Shown here piece by piece: positions 17,294 through 25,742 of a stretch of DNA of 45,402 bases (its first letter is position 1; each line of letters begins with the position of its first letter). This DNA comes from Helicobacter sp. Lineage in GTDB: Bacteria; Campylobacterota; Campylobacteria; Campylobacterales; Helicobacteraceae. Location: contig NZ_JAIEFA010000053.1 of NCBI RefSeq assembly GCF_029067145.1, positions 1 through 45,402 of the forward strand. The letters are read 5' to 3'. Both the position numbers and the translations under genes were made by a program. The notes beneath the pieces are model-generated. The model searched no databases. It was not told the origin of the DNA and saw only the letters and a list, made by a program, of their open reading frames with translations.

Positions 17294-17979
17294 TTAATCC
17301 TTCAAAATCGTGCTAATGAGGGCTTGAATATGCAAATCCATCGTATCTAAAGTCGGTGCAAGCCTTTGTGTCTCCAAAGAGTAAGGGTGATTCTGTGCAG
17401 GCAAGAATCATCGCCTCTATTCCTTGCTCCTTACGCATTCTTTCTATGATTTTAGGAATCTTTCTAGGCTTTCTTGTTTTAGGATTCCGAGTTCTAGCTC
17501 TTCTGCGATGATTGTGTGAATCAACTCCCGCTCTTTAGGGTTTGGCAGCAGCACTGCAACGCCTTGTTGTTGGAGTGGAGCTTGATAGAGAGAACCCTCC
17601 ATTGTAGTTTTCATTTCCATCAAGCCGACTTTATGGAATCTTGAAGTTTGAATCGCCTTGCAGGTTTGCCCTACAATGCTAATGAGTGGAATCGGAGTTT
17701 TTGTAGATTGTCAAAAACCAAATGTCCTGTATTGCAAGCCATTGCAGCGACTTGTGCGCCTGATTTGATAAGAGTTTGTATGCCTTTATAAAAATAATTT
17801 TTTAGTTCTTGGAGATTCATTTTGGGTAATACGTATCACCTTAAAGGTGCTTAGACTTTCAATTGTGAGATTTGGAAAAAGGGTTTGCCTACGCATTTTT
17901 GCACACCATAAACAATGCCTTTGTAATAAGGAATCGTGGATTCTACACCCACGCCACCAATCAACCCTAGTTTTTTCAT
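17294..17979 (-). pseudogene. Decayed aspartate/glutamate racemase family gene
   Basis: On the minus strand, ATG 17979 still has AAGGAG 6 nt upstream and starts MKKLGLIGGVGVESTIPYY, the classic racemase N-terminus. Reading on needs about five frame changes: after VGKPF, where the frame resumes FPNLTIESLSTFKVI; before MNLQELKNY; after NLQK, resuming TPIPLISIVGQTCKAIQTS; after ESLERF, resuming PKIIERMRKEQ; and after FGDTK, resuming LAPTLDTMDLHIQ. It ends at TAA 17294. Both active-site Cys segments survive (ACNTGH, ACTESPLLF). The neighbouring genes are intact, so this is true decay and not poor sequence. It would have been a RacX/YgeA-like amino-acid racemase of about 228 aa. Confidence 0.9.
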
Positions 17980-18142
17980 AGCAAACTCCTTAATTTTTGG
18001 GTTTATTTTTACTAACATTAAAGCAGAAAATGAACAATGGATAGAAAATTATAGTTGATTTTTGAAGCCTCTAAATTTTATTTATGTCCTTTTATAAAGG
18101 AAATAAATTATAAAAATATCAAAAAATATTATCAAAAAATAT

Positions 18143-18170
18143 TGCTAAAAATAGGAATGTTTAGTATAAT
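18143..18170 (+). promoter_or_regulatory. Promoter of the S10 superoperon
   Basis: TATAAT at 18165-18170 is preceded by TTGCTA at 18143-18148 with a 16-bp spacer. It lies 64 nt before rpsJ, giving a leader of about 55 nt. That is far too short for the E. coli type S10 leader that binds L4. The rest of 17980-18142 is AT-rich with no gene I can support. Confidence 0.6.
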
Positions 18171-18233
18171 CTCGGCTTCCAAAATATACATCGGCAATTT
18201 AATGTTAGATGAGTTCTTTGAAGGAAAAATAAT

Positions 18234-18545
18234 ATGGAAAAAATTAGACTTAAGTTAAAAGCGTATGATCATCGCGTTCTTGACAGATCGGTTATCTCAA
18301 TCGTAGAAGCTGTTAAGAGAACAGGTGCAGAGATTCGTGGTCCTATTCCGCTTCCAACTAAAAAAAGACGTTATACCGTCTTAAAATCTCCCCATATCAA
18401 TAAAGATTCAAGAGAGCAATTTGAAATCAGAGTGCATACAAGAATCATTGATATTGTTTCAGCAACTCCAGAAACGGTGGATAGTCTGACAAAATTAGAT
18501 ATGGCACCAGAAGTGGATGTAGAAGTCCGTTCAATGGGAAAATAA
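18234..18545 (+). CDS. rpsJ: 30S ribosomal protein S10
   Basis: A 103-aa small-subunit head protein, also NusE in antitermination. It has the conserved stretch LKAYDHRVLDRSVISIVEAV and the loop GPIPLPTKKRRYTVLKSPH. GAAGGAAAAATAAT precedes ATG 18234. It is the first gene of the long ribosomal superoperon, as in most bacteria. Confidence 0.98.
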   Translation: MEKIRLKLKAYDHRVLDRSVISIVEAVKRTGAEIRGPIPLPTKKRRYTVLKSPHINKDSREQFEIRVHTRIIDIVSATPETVDSLTKLDMAPEVDVEVRSMGK

Positions 18546-18554
18546 GGGGTATAA

Positions 18555-19133
18555 ATGGAATTTTTAGTAGAAAAAATTGGAATGAGCAGAACCGTTGCTA
18601 AACCAAGTATTCCTGTAACCTTGCTAAAAGTAAAATCTGCAAAGATTTGTGAAATCTTAGAAGGTGGTAAGGCACTTGTTGCTTATCAACAAGGCAAGAG
18701 TGTAAATAAATCTGTCGCGGGTCAGCAAAAAAAATATAATCTTGGTAAAGAATATAATAAATTTGCAACACTTCAAGTAAGCAATACGGAAGCAGGCGAT
18801 TTAGATTTATCTGTTTTAGAGAGTGCAAAAAGAGTAAAAGTTTCTTTTAATACAAAAGGACGCGGTTTTAGTGGTGTAATGAAAAGATGGAATTTCCAAG
18901 GTGGTCCGGGAGCGCATGGTAGTAGATTCCACAGAGCTCCAGGTTCAATCGGGAATCGTGAGTGGCCAGGACGTGTTCAGCCGGGCAAAAAAATGGCAGG
19001 ACATTATGGCGATGAAAAAGTAACAGTGCAAAACGAAATTATTTCTTTTGACAAAGAACATAATGTGCTTGTTTTGAGAGGTTCAGTTCCGGGATTTAAA
19101 GGTGCATTTGGTAAGTTAAAGGTTGTGAAATGA
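18555..19133 (+). CDS. rplC: 50S ribosomal protein L3
   Basis: A 192-aa 50S assembly initiator. The loop that approaches the peptidyl-transferase centre is plain: GRGFSGVMKRWNFQGGPGAH then GSRFHRAPGSIGNREWPGRV. This length is at the short end for the family, and the N-terminal domain is compact, as in other Campylobacterota. AAGGGG precedes ATG 18555. The last four bases overlap rplD (ATGA). Confidence 0.98.
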   Translation: MEFLVEKIGMSRTVAKPSIPVTLLKVKSAKICEILEGGKALVAYQQGKSVNKSVAGQQKKYNLGKEYNKFATLQVSNTEAGDLDLSVLESAKRVKVSFNTKGRGFSGVMKRWNFQGGPGAHGSRFHRAPGSIGNREWPGRVQPGKKMAGHYGDEKVTVQNEIISFDKEHNVLVLRGSVPGFKGAFGKLKVVK

Positions 19134-19744
19134 GTAAAGCAATTATTTTAGATAAAAACTTGAAAAAAGCTGGTGAAGAACAATTGCCAGAATCTTATAA
19201 AGACATCAATGCGCATAATCTTTATCTCTACATTAAATCATTTTTGGCGTCATTGCGCGCAAATAATGCAATGGCAAAGACGCGCGGTAGAGTGAGTGGC
19301 GGCGGTAAAAAGCCGTGGAGCCAGAAAGGTGGCGGTAGAGCAAGAGCAGGAAGCATTACTTCTCCTGTCTTTGTAGGTGGTGGTGTAGCACACGGACCAA
19401 GCAATAACAGAAACTACAATTTAAAAGTAAATAAAAAACAAAAAAGACTTGCATTGCAATACGCTTTACTAGAAAAAGCAAATGCAAATAGTTTATTTAT
19501 TGTAGATAAGATTCAAATAGAAAGTGGTAAGACAAAAGATGCTTGTGCTTTGTTCAAAGCATTAAATCAACGCAATACTCTTTTTATTTCTGCATTGTTT
19601 GATGAAAAAACATTTTTGGCATTTAGAAACATTAAAGATTGTTATTTGATTGATAGTGCCGAATTAAATGCTTATCTTGTTGCGACATTTAGGTCTGTAG
19701 TGATTGAAAAATCGCTTTTTGAATCTATCACTAAAGAGGGTTAA
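19130..19744 (+). CDS. rplD: 50S ribosomal protein L4
   Basis: A 204-aa protein lining the peptide exit tunnel. The tunnel loop KTRGRVSGGGKKPWSQKGGG followed by RARAGSITSPVFVGGGVAHG is the L4 signature. Translation is coupled to rplC through the ATGA overlap. In E. coli L4 represses this operon, but the leader here is too short for the known mechanism. Confidence 0.98.
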   Translation: MSKAIILDKNLKKAGEEQLPESYKDINAHNLYLYIKSFLASLRANNAMAKTRGRVSGGGKKPWSQKGGGRARAGSITSPVFVGGGVAHGPSNNRNYNLKVNKKQKRLALQYALLEKANANSLFIVDKIQIESGKTKDACALFKALNQRNTLFISALFDEKTFLAFRNIKDCYLIDSAELNAYLVATFRSVVIEKSLFESITKEG

Positions 19745-19745
19745 G

Positions 19746-20027
19746 ATGGCAAGTATTACAGATATTAAATCCATTATGTATACCGAGAAGTCTTTGAAGC
19801 TTCAAGAGCAAAGTGTTCTTGTGGTGCAAACTTCTCCAAAATTGAGTAAAACACAATTAAAAGAAGTGTTTAAAGAATATTTTGGTGTAACGCCTTTGTC
19901 AATTAATTCTTTGAGACAAGAAGGAAAAGTTAAGAGATTCCGTGGTGTTATTGGTAAAAGAAACGACTTCAAGAAGTTTTATGTGAAGCTTCCAGAAGGC
20001 GCAAAAATTGAATCTTTGGCAGTTTAA
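19746..20027 (+). CDS. rplW: 50S ribosomal protein L23
   Basis: A 93-aa protein at the tunnel exit, docking site for SRP and trigger factor. It starts MASITDIKSIMYTEKSLKLQ at ATG 19746, one base after the rplD stop, with GAGGG inside the rplD end. The frame is open back to 19704, but the extra residues overlap rplD and do not belong to the family. The C-terminal half has the usual KVKRFRGVIGKRNDFKKFYV. Confidence 0.97.
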   Translation: MASITDIKSIMYTEKSLKLQEQSVLVVQTSPKLSKTQLKEVFKEYFGVTPLSINSLRQEGKVKRFRGVIGKRNDFKKFYVKLPEGAKIESLAV

Positions 20028-20037
20028 GGAGTAACAA

Positions 20038-20865
20038 ATGGCAATTAAAACTTACAAACCATACACTCCAAGTAGAAGATTTATGAGTAATCTTAGTTCA
20101 GAAAATATTACTGCAAAAGCTAGTGTAAGAAAGTTATTGGTCAAACTTCCTGTGCATGCAGGACGCAACAATAATGGTAGAATCACAAGTCGTCATAAAG
20201 AGGGTGGAGCAAAAAAACTCTATCGTATTATTGACTTTAAGCGCAATAAGCATAATATTGAGGGCAAAGTCAGTGCGATTGAATATGACCCTTACAGAAA
20301 TTGTAGAATCGCATTAATTAACTACAAAGATGGCGAAAAACGATATATTATTCAACCTAGTGGTTTAAAATTGGGAGATACAATTATCTCTGCAGAGGGT
20401 GGATTAGATATTCGTCTTGGCTATGCAATGAAGATTAAAAATATTCCAATTGGAACGGTGGTTCATAATATTGAAATGTATCCCGGACGCGGAGGGCAAC
20501 TTGCAAGAAGTGCAGGAGCTAGCGCACAATTAATGGGTAGAGAGGGTAAATACTCTATTCTAAGAATGCCAAGTGGTGAAATGCGTTATATTTTGGGTGA
20601 ATGTATGGCAACAATCGGAACCGTTGGAAATGAAGATTTTGCAAATATCTCTATTGGTAAAGCAGGACGCAATCGTCATTTGGGTATTCGTCCGCAATCA
20701 AGAGGTGCAGCAATGAACCCAGTAGATCACCCACATGGTGGTGGTGAGGGTAAAACAGGTTCTAGCGGACATCCAGTTTCTCCATGGGGTATGCCGGCTA
20801 AAGGTTATAAAACACGTAGAAAGAAAGCAAGTGATAAGTTGATTATCTCAAGAAGAAAAAAATAA
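20038..20865 (+). CDS. rplB: 50S ribosomal protein L2
   Basis: A 275-aa core protein of the peptidyl-transferase region. It shows the universal C-terminal signature RGAAMNPVDHPHGGGEGKTG (containing the conserved His) followed by SSGHPVSPWGMPAKGYKTR, and the N-terminal GRNNNGRITSRHKEGGAKK. The length is standard. TAAGGAG precedes ATG 20038. Confidence 0.98.
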   Translation: MAIKTYKPYTPSRRFMSNLSSENITAKASVRKLLVKLPVHAGRNNNGRITSRHKEGGAKKLYRIIDFKRNKHNIEGKVSAIEYDPYRNCRIALINYKDGEKRYIIQPSGLKLGDTIISAEGGLDIRLGYAMKIKNIPIGTVVHNIEMYPGRGGQLARSAGASAQLMGREGKYSILRMPSGEMRYILGECMATIGTVGNEDFANISIGKAGRNRHLGIRPQSRGAAMNPVDHPHGGGEGKTGSSGHPVSPWGMPAKGYKTRRKKASDKLIISRRKK

Positions 20866-20874
20866 GGAAAGTAA

Positions 20875-21156
20875 ATGGCTAGATCAATAAAAAAAGGTCC
20901 TTTTGTTGATGAACATTTAATGAAAAAAGTGCTCAAAGCAAAAGAGACAAAAGATAATAAACCAATTAAAACATGGTCGCGCAGAAGCACTATTGTGCCT
21001 GATATGATTGGCTTTACTTTTAATGTGCATAATGGTAGAGCTTTCGTTCCTGTTTATGTAACAGAAAACCATGTGGGTTATAAGTTGGGAGAATTTGCTC
21101 CTACAAGAACTTTTAAAGGGCACAAAGGTAGTGTCCAAAAGAAAATTGGCAAATAA
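20875..21156 (+). CDS. rpsS: 30S ribosomal protein S19
   Basis: A 93-aa protein of the 30S head near the A-site finger. The signatures ARSIKKGPFVDEHLMKKV and KTWSRRSTIVPDMIGFTFNV are intact, as is the basic tail HKGSVQKKIGK. AAGGAAAGTAA precedes ATG 20875. It lies between L2 and L22 as usual. Confidence 0.98.
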   Translation: MARSIKKGPFVDEHLMKKVLKAKETKDNKPIKTWSRRSTIVPDMIGFTFNVHNGRAFVPVYVTENHVGYKLGEFAPTRTFKGHKGSVQKKIGK

Positions 21157-21167
21157 GGGAGATTCAA

Positions 21168-21497
21168 ATGAGTAAAGCATTATTAAAATATATTCGTTTA
21201 TCTCCTACAAAAGCAAGATTGATTGCAAGAGAAGTTCAAGGAATGAATGCTGAATTAGCGATTGCTTCATTAGAATTTATGCCAAATAAAGCGGCAAGAG
21301 TAATTTCTAAAGTAATCGCATCAGCAGTTGCAAATGGCGGCTATGAGGCTGAAAATGTAATTGTCTCTTCTTGTAGAGTAGATGCTGGTCCTGTGCTTAG
21401 ACGTTTTACGCCTAGAGCAAGAGGTAGGGCAACTCCAGTTAGAAAACCGACTTCACATATTTTTGTAGAAGTAGCACAAAAAAGTAAGGATAAGTAA
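21168..21497 (+). CDS. rplV: 50S ribosomal protein L22
   Basis: A 109-aa exit-tunnel protein. The conserved start ALLKYIRLSPTKARLIAREV and the tunnel loop ending LRRFTPRARGRATPVRKPTS are seen. AGGGAGATTCAA precedes ATG 21168. The stop overlaps the rpsC start by one base (TAATG). Confidence 0.98.
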   Translation: MSKALLKYIRLSPTKARLIAREVQGMNAELAIASLEFMPNKAARVISKVIASAVANGGYEAENVIVSSCRVDAGPVLRRFTPRARGRATPVRKPTSHIFVEVAQKSKDK

Positions 21498-22204
21498 TGG
21501 GTCAAAAAGTTAATCCGATTGGTCTAAGACTTGGTATTAATAGAAATTGGGAATCAAGATGGTTTCCTTCATTTGTTAGCGCACCACAAAATATAGCCGA
21601 AGACCATAAAATTAGAAAATTCTTGAAAAAAGAGCTTTATTATGCTGGCGTGAGTGATATTTTGGTGGAGCGCACTGCAAAAAAAGTCCGCGTAACAGTA
21701 GTTGCTGCTCGTCCGGGTATTATTATTGGGAAAAAGGGTGCAGATGTTGAAAAACTTAAAGAATCTCTAAAAAAGATTGTGGATAAAGATGTTTTTATTA
21801 ATATTAAGGAAGTAAAAAAACCACAAAGTAATGCACAGCTATCCGCAGAAAGTGTTGCTACACAACTTGAAAGACGCGTTGCTTTTAGAAGAGCAATGAA
21901 AAAAGTAATGCAAGGTGCGATGAAATCTGGTGCAAGAGGAGTTAAGGTCCGTGTTTCTGGTCGTTTAGCTGGAGCTGAAATGGCAAGAACGGAATGGTAT
22001 ATGGAAGGTAGAATCCCACTTCATACTTTGCGGGCAAAAATTGATTATGGTTTTGCAGAAGCCTTGACAACTTATGGGAATATTGGTGTAAAAGTTTGGA
22101 TTTTCAAAGGTGAGGTATTGCAAAAAGGAATCCAAGCAGATAAACAAAGTGAAGAGGGCGAAGAAAAATCCAATCGTCCGACAAGAAAAAGAAGGGGGCA
22201 ATAA
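21497..22204 (+). CDS. rpsC: 30S ribosomal protein S3
   Basis: A 235-aa protein at the mRNA entry tunnel. It has the KH domain motif VVAARPGIIIGKKGADVEKL, and SGRLAGAEMARTEWYMEGRI with PLHTLRAKIDYGFAEA in the C-terminal domain. The C-terminal tail is Lys/Arg/Glu rich (QADKQSEEGEEKSNRPTRKR), a little longer than in some relatives. Coupled to rplV by TAATG. Confidence 0.98.
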   Translation: MGQKVNPIGLRLGINRNWESRWFPSFVSAPQNIAEDHKIRKFLKKELYYAGVSDILVERTAKKVRVTVVAARPGIIIGKKGADVEKLKESLKKIVDKDVFINIKEVKKPQSNAQLSAESVATQLERRVAFRRAMKKVMQGAMKSGARGVKVRVSGRLAGAEMARTEWYMEGRIPLHTLRAKIDYGFAEALTTYGNIGVKVWIFKGEVLQKGIQADKQSEEGEEKSNRPTRKRRGQ

Positions 22205-22207
22205 ACG

Positions 22208-22633
22208 ATGTTGATGCCAAAAAGAACAAAATACAGAAAGCAAATGAAAGGACGCAATCGCGGAAAGGCATTTCGTGGAACTTCCTTAGCATTTGGTGAA
22301 TTTGGAATTAAAGCTTTGGAGCATGGAAGAATTGATTCACGCCAAATTGAAGCGGCTCGTATTGCTATGACACGTGCAACAAAGAGAACAGGAATGGTTT
22401 GGATTCGTGTTTTCCCTGATAAACCTTTGACTGCTAAACCTCTTGAAACAAGAATGGGTAAAGGTAAAGGTGCAGTAGATAAATGGGTAATGAATATTAA
22501 ACCGGGCAGAATTATTTATGAAATGGGTAGTGTAGATGAATCTCTTGCAAGAAGTGCATTGGCTCTAGCCCAAAGCAAACTCCCTTTTAAAACAAAAATT
22601 GTAACAAGAGAGGGCGAAAATGAAATATACTGA
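22208..22633 (+). CDS. rplP: 50S ribosomal protein L16
   Basis: A 141-aa protein near the A-site tRNA elbow. It starts MLMPKRTKYRKQMKGRNRGK, the usual Campylobacterota form, so I keep the first ATG (22208), with GGGGG 10 nt upstream inside rpsC. The conserved segment RMGKGKGAVDKWVMNIKPGR is present. It overlaps rpmC by 14 bases. Confidence 0.98.
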   Translation: MLMPKRTKYRKQMKGRNRGKAFRGTSLAFGEFGIKALEHGRIDSRQIEAARIAMTRATKRTGMVWIRVFPDKPLTAKPLETRMGKGKGAVDKWVMNIKPGRIIYEMGSVDESLARSALALAQSKLPFKTKIVTREGENEIY

Positions 22634-22811
22634 GATTAACACAAAAACAATTGAAGAGCTAAATACTCTTTTGAAAGAAAAAGAGACGCTTTTATTTGAG
22701 CTAAATTTGAAGTTAAGAACAATGCAGCTTACAAATTCAAGCGAAATAAGAGTTGCGAAAAAGGATATTGCAAGAATCAAAACAGCTCTGAATGCTAAAA
22801 GGAGGGCATAA
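22620..22811 (+). CDS. rpmC: 50S ribosomal protein L29
   Basis: A 63-aa two-helix protein near the tunnel exit. It has the LLKEKETLLFELNLKLRTMQ pattern and the conserved IRVAKKDIARIKTALNAK end. ATG 22620 lies within the end of rplP, preceded by GAGGGCGAAA, so it is coupled to rplP translation. Confidence 0.96.
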   Translation: MKYTEINTKTIEELNTLLKEKETLLFELNLKLRTMQLTNSSEIRVAKKDIARIKTALNAKRRA

Positions 22812-22813
22812 GT

Positions 22814-23080
22814 ATGAGTAATGTGCAACCGCATAAAAGAATTATTGCTGGAAAGGTTGTTACAAAAACTGGCGATAAGAGCGTAACGATTCTAGTAGAA
22901 AGGCGCGTTACGCATCCAAAATATAGAAAAATTGTCAAAAGATTCAAACGTTATATTGTGCATGATGAAAACAATAGCGTAAAAGTCGGAGATGTAATTG
23001 AAGCAATTGAATGCAAACCAATTTCCAAAAGAAAAGCTTTCTCGCTTCATAAAGTTGTATCTGTAGGAGTTGAATTATGA
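22814..23080 (+). CDS. rpsQ: 30S ribosomal protein S17
   Basis: An 88-aa OB-fold protein of the 30S platform. It carries the signatures GKVVTKTGDKSVTILVERRV and HPKYRKIVKRFKRYIVHDEN. GGAGGG sits before ATG 22814, within the last codons of rpmC. It overlaps rplN by four bases (ATGA). Confidence 0.97.
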   Translation: MSNVQPHKRIIAGKVVTKTGDKSVTILVERRVTHPKYRKIVKRFKRYIVHDENNSVKVGDVIEAIECKPISKRKAFSLHKVVSVGVEL

Positions 23081-23445
23081 TTCAAAGTTTTACACGCTTA
23101 AATGTTGCAGATAATAGTGGTGCGAAAGAAGTTATGTGTATTAAAGTTTTAGGTGGGAGCAAAAGACGTTATGCAACGGTGGGTGATGTGATTGTCGCTT
23201 CTGTAAAAAAAGCGCTTCCAAGCGGAAAAGTTAAAAAAGGTCAAGTTGTAAAAGCAGTTGTTGTCAGAACAAAAAAAGAATTACATCGCGAAGATGGTGC
23301 TTTGATTCGTTTTGATGACAATGCTGCAGTGATATTGGATAGCAAAAGAGACCCTATTGGAACACGTATTTTTGGACCGGTTGGAAGAGAAATTCGTTAT
23401 GCTAATTTTATGAAAATCGTATCCTTAGCACCGGAGGTATTGTAA
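23077..23445 (+). CDS. rplN: 50S ribosomal protein L14
   Basis: A 122-aa protein at the subunit interface. MIQSFTRLNVADNSGAKEVM and the signature DGALIRFDDNAAVILDSKRD are typical. Length is exactly the family standard. It is coupled to rpsQ by ATGA and to rplX by TAATG. Confidence 0.98.
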   Translation: MIQSFTRLNVADNSGAKEVMCIKVLGGSKRRYATVGDVIVASVKKALPSGKVKKGQVVKAVVVRTKKELHREDGALIRFDDNAAVILDSKRDPIGTRIFGPVGREIRYANFMKIVSLAPEVL

Positions 23446-23681
23446 TGGCGAAATTCAAAATTAAAAAAGGTGATTTAGTAGAAATAATTACTGGTGATAA
23501 AGAGGATAAAGGAAAGAAGGCAAAAGTTTTACAGGTATTGCCTAAAACTTCACAAGTAATTGTAGAGGGTTGTAAGATTGCAAAAAAAGCTGTAAAGCCA
23601 ACGGATAAGAATCCTAAAGGTGGTTTTATCAATAAAGAAATGCCAATTCACATTTCAAATGTCAAGAAAGCGGAGGATTAA
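23445..23681 (+). CDS. rplX: 50S ribosomal protein L24
   Basis: A 78-aa KOW-domain assembly protein. MAKFKIKKGDLVEIITGDKE is the KOW segment, and the protein ends KEMPIHISNVKKAED. It is shorter than the roughly 104-aa E. coli L24, as is usual in Campylobacterota. GGAGG precedes the start within rplN. Confidence 0.96.
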   Translation: MAKFKIKKGDLVEIITGDKEDKGKKAKVLQVLPKTSQVIVEGCKIAKKAVKPTDKNPKGGFINKEMPIHISNVKKAED

Positions 23682-23684
23682 TTT

Positions 23685-24239
23685 ATGTTTGCTTTAAAAA
23701 CTGCCTACAAAAATGAAATTAAACCAAAGTTGGCAGAGGAATTGGGGATTAAAAATCCTATGCTTTTGCCAAAATTAGAAAAAATTGTAATTAGTGTGGG
23801 TGCAGGTATGCATGCAAAAGATACTAAGATTATGCAAAATATTGCCGACACCATTTCATTGATTGCAGGACAAAAAGCAGTGATTACAATTGCTAAGAAG
23901 TCTGTCGCAGGATTTAAAATGCGTGAGGGAATGCCTATGGGAGTCAAAGTTACTTTGAGAGGAAATCAAATGTATAACTTCCTTGAGAAGCTTATCGTGA
24001 TTGCACTTCCAAGAGTAAAAGACTTTAGAGGAGTTCCTCGCAATGGATTTGATGGGAGAGGAAATTATAGCTTTGGTGTGAATGAACAACTCATTTTTCC
24101 AGAAGTCGTTTATGATGATATTATGGTAAGTCATGGTATGAATATTACCTTTGTAACTTCAGCTGCAAATGATAAAGATGCGTTTAAGTTGCTTGAGCTT
24201 TTTGGCTTACCTTTTGCAAAAGGAAGAAATAATGGCTAA
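23685..24239 (+). CDS. rplE: 50S ribosomal protein L5
   Basis: A 184-aa protein that binds 5S rRNA in the central protuberance. It has the conserved NPMLLPKLEKIVISVGAG start, KSVAGFKMREGMPMGVKVTL and RGVPRNGFDGRGNYSFGVNE. The last eight bases overlap rpsN. GGAGG lies at 23672-23676, before ATG 23685. Confidence 0.98.
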   Translation: MFALKTAYKNEIKPKLAEELGIKNPMLLPKLEKIVISVGAGMHAKDTKIMQNIADTISLIAGQKAVITIAKKSVAGFKMREGMPMGVKVTLRGNQMYNFLEKLIVIALPRVKDFRGVPRNGFDGRGNYSFGVNEQLIFPEVVYDDIMVSHGMNITFVTSAANDKDAFKLLELFGLPFAKGRNNG

Positions 24240-24417
24240 AAAATCTATGATTGCAAAAGCAGCAAGAGCACCTAAATTCAAAGTAAGAGCATATACAAGA
24301 TGTTCTATTTGTGGAAGACCACATTCTGTTTATAGGGATTTTGGTATTTGTCGTGTCTGTCTCCGTAAAATGGGAAATGAAGGTCTAATACCCGGACTTA
24401 GAAAAGCAAGCTGGTAA
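24232..24417 (+). CDS. rpsN: 30S ribosomal protein S14 type Z (zinc-binding)
   Basis: A 61-aa short S14 with an intact zinc ribbon: CSICGRPHSVYRDFGICRVC has the two CxxC pairs. ATG 24232 is inside the end of rplE and follows AAGGAAGAAATA. The frame is open upstream, but that part is out of family. A C+ form next to S8 is the usual state in Campylobacterota. No zinc-free paralogue is in the window. Confidence 0.97.
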   Translation: MAKKSMIAKAARAPKFKVRAYTRCSICGRPHSVYRDFGICRVCLRKMGNEGLIPGLRKASW

Positions 24418-24426
24418 GGAGAAGAT

Positions 24427-24822
24427 ATGGTAAATGATATTATTGCAGATTCTTTGACGAGAATCAGAAATGCAAGTATGAGACGTTTAGATACTACAAA
24501 CTTGTATTATGCGAAAATCGTAGTTTCTATTCTTGAGGTTTTTCAGGCAAAAGGTTTTATTGAGGGCTTTAAAGTTATAGAGAAAGACAAAAAACATTCT
24601 ATTAATGTTGTTTTAAAGTATGACGAAAAAGGACGCACGGTGATTAATGAGATTACAAGAATCTCAAAACCGGGAAGACGCGTTTATAAAGGCAGAAATG
24701 AACTCAAACGTTTCAAAAATGGTTATGGAACAATTGTTGTAAGCACAAGTAAAGGCGTAATCGCCAACGATGATGCTTATAAGGCAAATGTGGGTGGTGA
24801 AGCCCTCTGCAGTATTTGGTAG
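24427..24822 (+). CDS. rpsH: 30S ribosomal protein S8
   Basis: A 131-aa central-domain rRNA-binding protein, which in E. coli also represses the spc operon. It begins MVNDIIADSLTRIRNASMRR and ends with GTIVVSTSKGVIANDDAYKA and GGEALCSIW, the family ending. AAGGAGAAGAT precedes ATG 24427. Confidence 0.98.
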   Translation: MVNDIIADSLTRIRNASMRRLDTTNLYYAKIVVSILEVFQAKGFIEGFKVIEKDKKHSINVVLKYDEKGRTVINEITRISKPGRRVYKGRNELKRFKNGYGTIVVSTSKGVIANDDAYKANVGGEALCSIW

Positions 24823-24831
24823 GAGTATTTA

Positions 24832-25368
24832 ATGTCAAGAGTTGGAAAAAAACCTATTAGCATTCCAAATAGCATTCAAGTGAGCGTAGAAGGAAGCAAA
24901 ATAGTTTTTAAGGGTGGCAAACTTACAAAAGAGCTAGAGACTTATGGTCGTGTAGGCATTGCGTTAAAAGATGGCGAATTGACTTTCACATTAAATGGTG
25001 AAAACGCACAAGCAAAAGCCTATTGGGGAACATATAGGGCTTTGGCAAATAATATCGTAGTAGGTTTGACTGAAGGTTTTACAAAACAATTAGAGATTAA
25101 TGGTGTAGGTTATAAGGCGGCAGTAAAAGGCAAAGTTTTAGAGCTTGCACTCGGATTTTCTCACCCTATTAACTATGATATTCCAGAGGGTATTGAAATT
25201 TCTGTTGATAAAAATCTTGTAACCATTAAAGGTGCAGATAAGCAACAAATTGGACAGATTGCGGCTGAAATTAGAGAGTTTAGACCACCAGAGCCTTATA
25301 AAGGTAAAGGTGTAAAATATACTGATGAGCGTATTATTCGCAAAGCAGGTAAAACTTCTAAAAAGTAA
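24832..25368 (+). CDS. rplF: 50S ribosomal protein L6
   Basis: A 178-aa two-domain protein near the sarcin-ricin loop and factor site. It has MSRVGKKPISIPNSIQVSVE at the N-terminus and the C-terminal signature PPEPYKGKGVKYTDERIIRK. Length is standard. AGGAGTATTTA precedes ATG 24832. Confidence 0.98.
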   Translation: MSRVGKKPISIPNSIQVSVEGSKIVFKGGKLTKELETYGRVGIALKDGELTFTLNGENAQAKAYWGTYRALANNIVVGLTEGFTKQLEINGVGYKAAVKGKVLELALGFSHPINYDIPEGIEISVDKNLVTIKGADKQQIGQIAAEIREFRPPEPYKGKGVKYTDERIIRKAGKTSKK

Positions 25369-25377
25369 GGATAAATA

Positions 25378-25734
25378 ATGACAAATAAAATTATTAGCAA
25401 GAAAAGAAGTTTAAGACTTAAAAGGAAATTAAGAATCCGTGCCAAAGTTTTTGGAAGTGCAACAACTCCTAGATTAAGCATTTTCCGCTCCAATAGATAT
25501 TTTTATGCTCAAGCCATTGATGATACAAAAGGCGTAACTTTGGTCAGTGTAGATGGTAAAAAAATGGGTTTGAAAAACAATAAAGAAGATGTTAAAAAAA
25601 TTGCTGTTGCATTAGCGGATAGTCTTAAGAAAGCAAAGATTACAGAAGTGCTTTTTGATAGAAATGGCTATTTGTATCATGGTGTTGTTGCAAGTTTTGC
25701 CGATTCTCTCCGCGAGAATGGAATTAATTTGTAG
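25378..25734 (+). CDS. rplR: 50S ribosomal protein L18
   Basis: A 118-aa 5S-rRNA-binding protein. The RLSIFRSNRYFYAQAIDDTK segment and the ending VLFDRNGYLYHGVVASFADS plus LRENGINL are typical. The N-terminus is strongly basic, as needed for RNA binding. AAGGATAAATA precedes ATG 25378. Confidence 0.97.
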   Translation: MTNKIISKKRSLRLKRKLRIRAKVFGSATTPRLSIFRSNRYFYAQAIDDTKGVTLVSVDGKKMGLKNNKEDVKKIAVALADSLKKAKITEVLFDRNGYLYHGVVASFADSLRENGINL

Positions 25735-25742
25735 GGGATAAT

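Noticed and set aside
17830..17860. Short hairpin near TATCACCTTAAAGGTGCT on the plus strand
   Set aside because: ACCTT/AAGGT is a chance stem inside the racemase pseudogene and there is no T-run.
18055..18258. 67-aa open frame ahead of rpsJ
   Set aside because: It runs over the S10 promoter and into rpsJ in another frame, and starts without a ribosome binding site.
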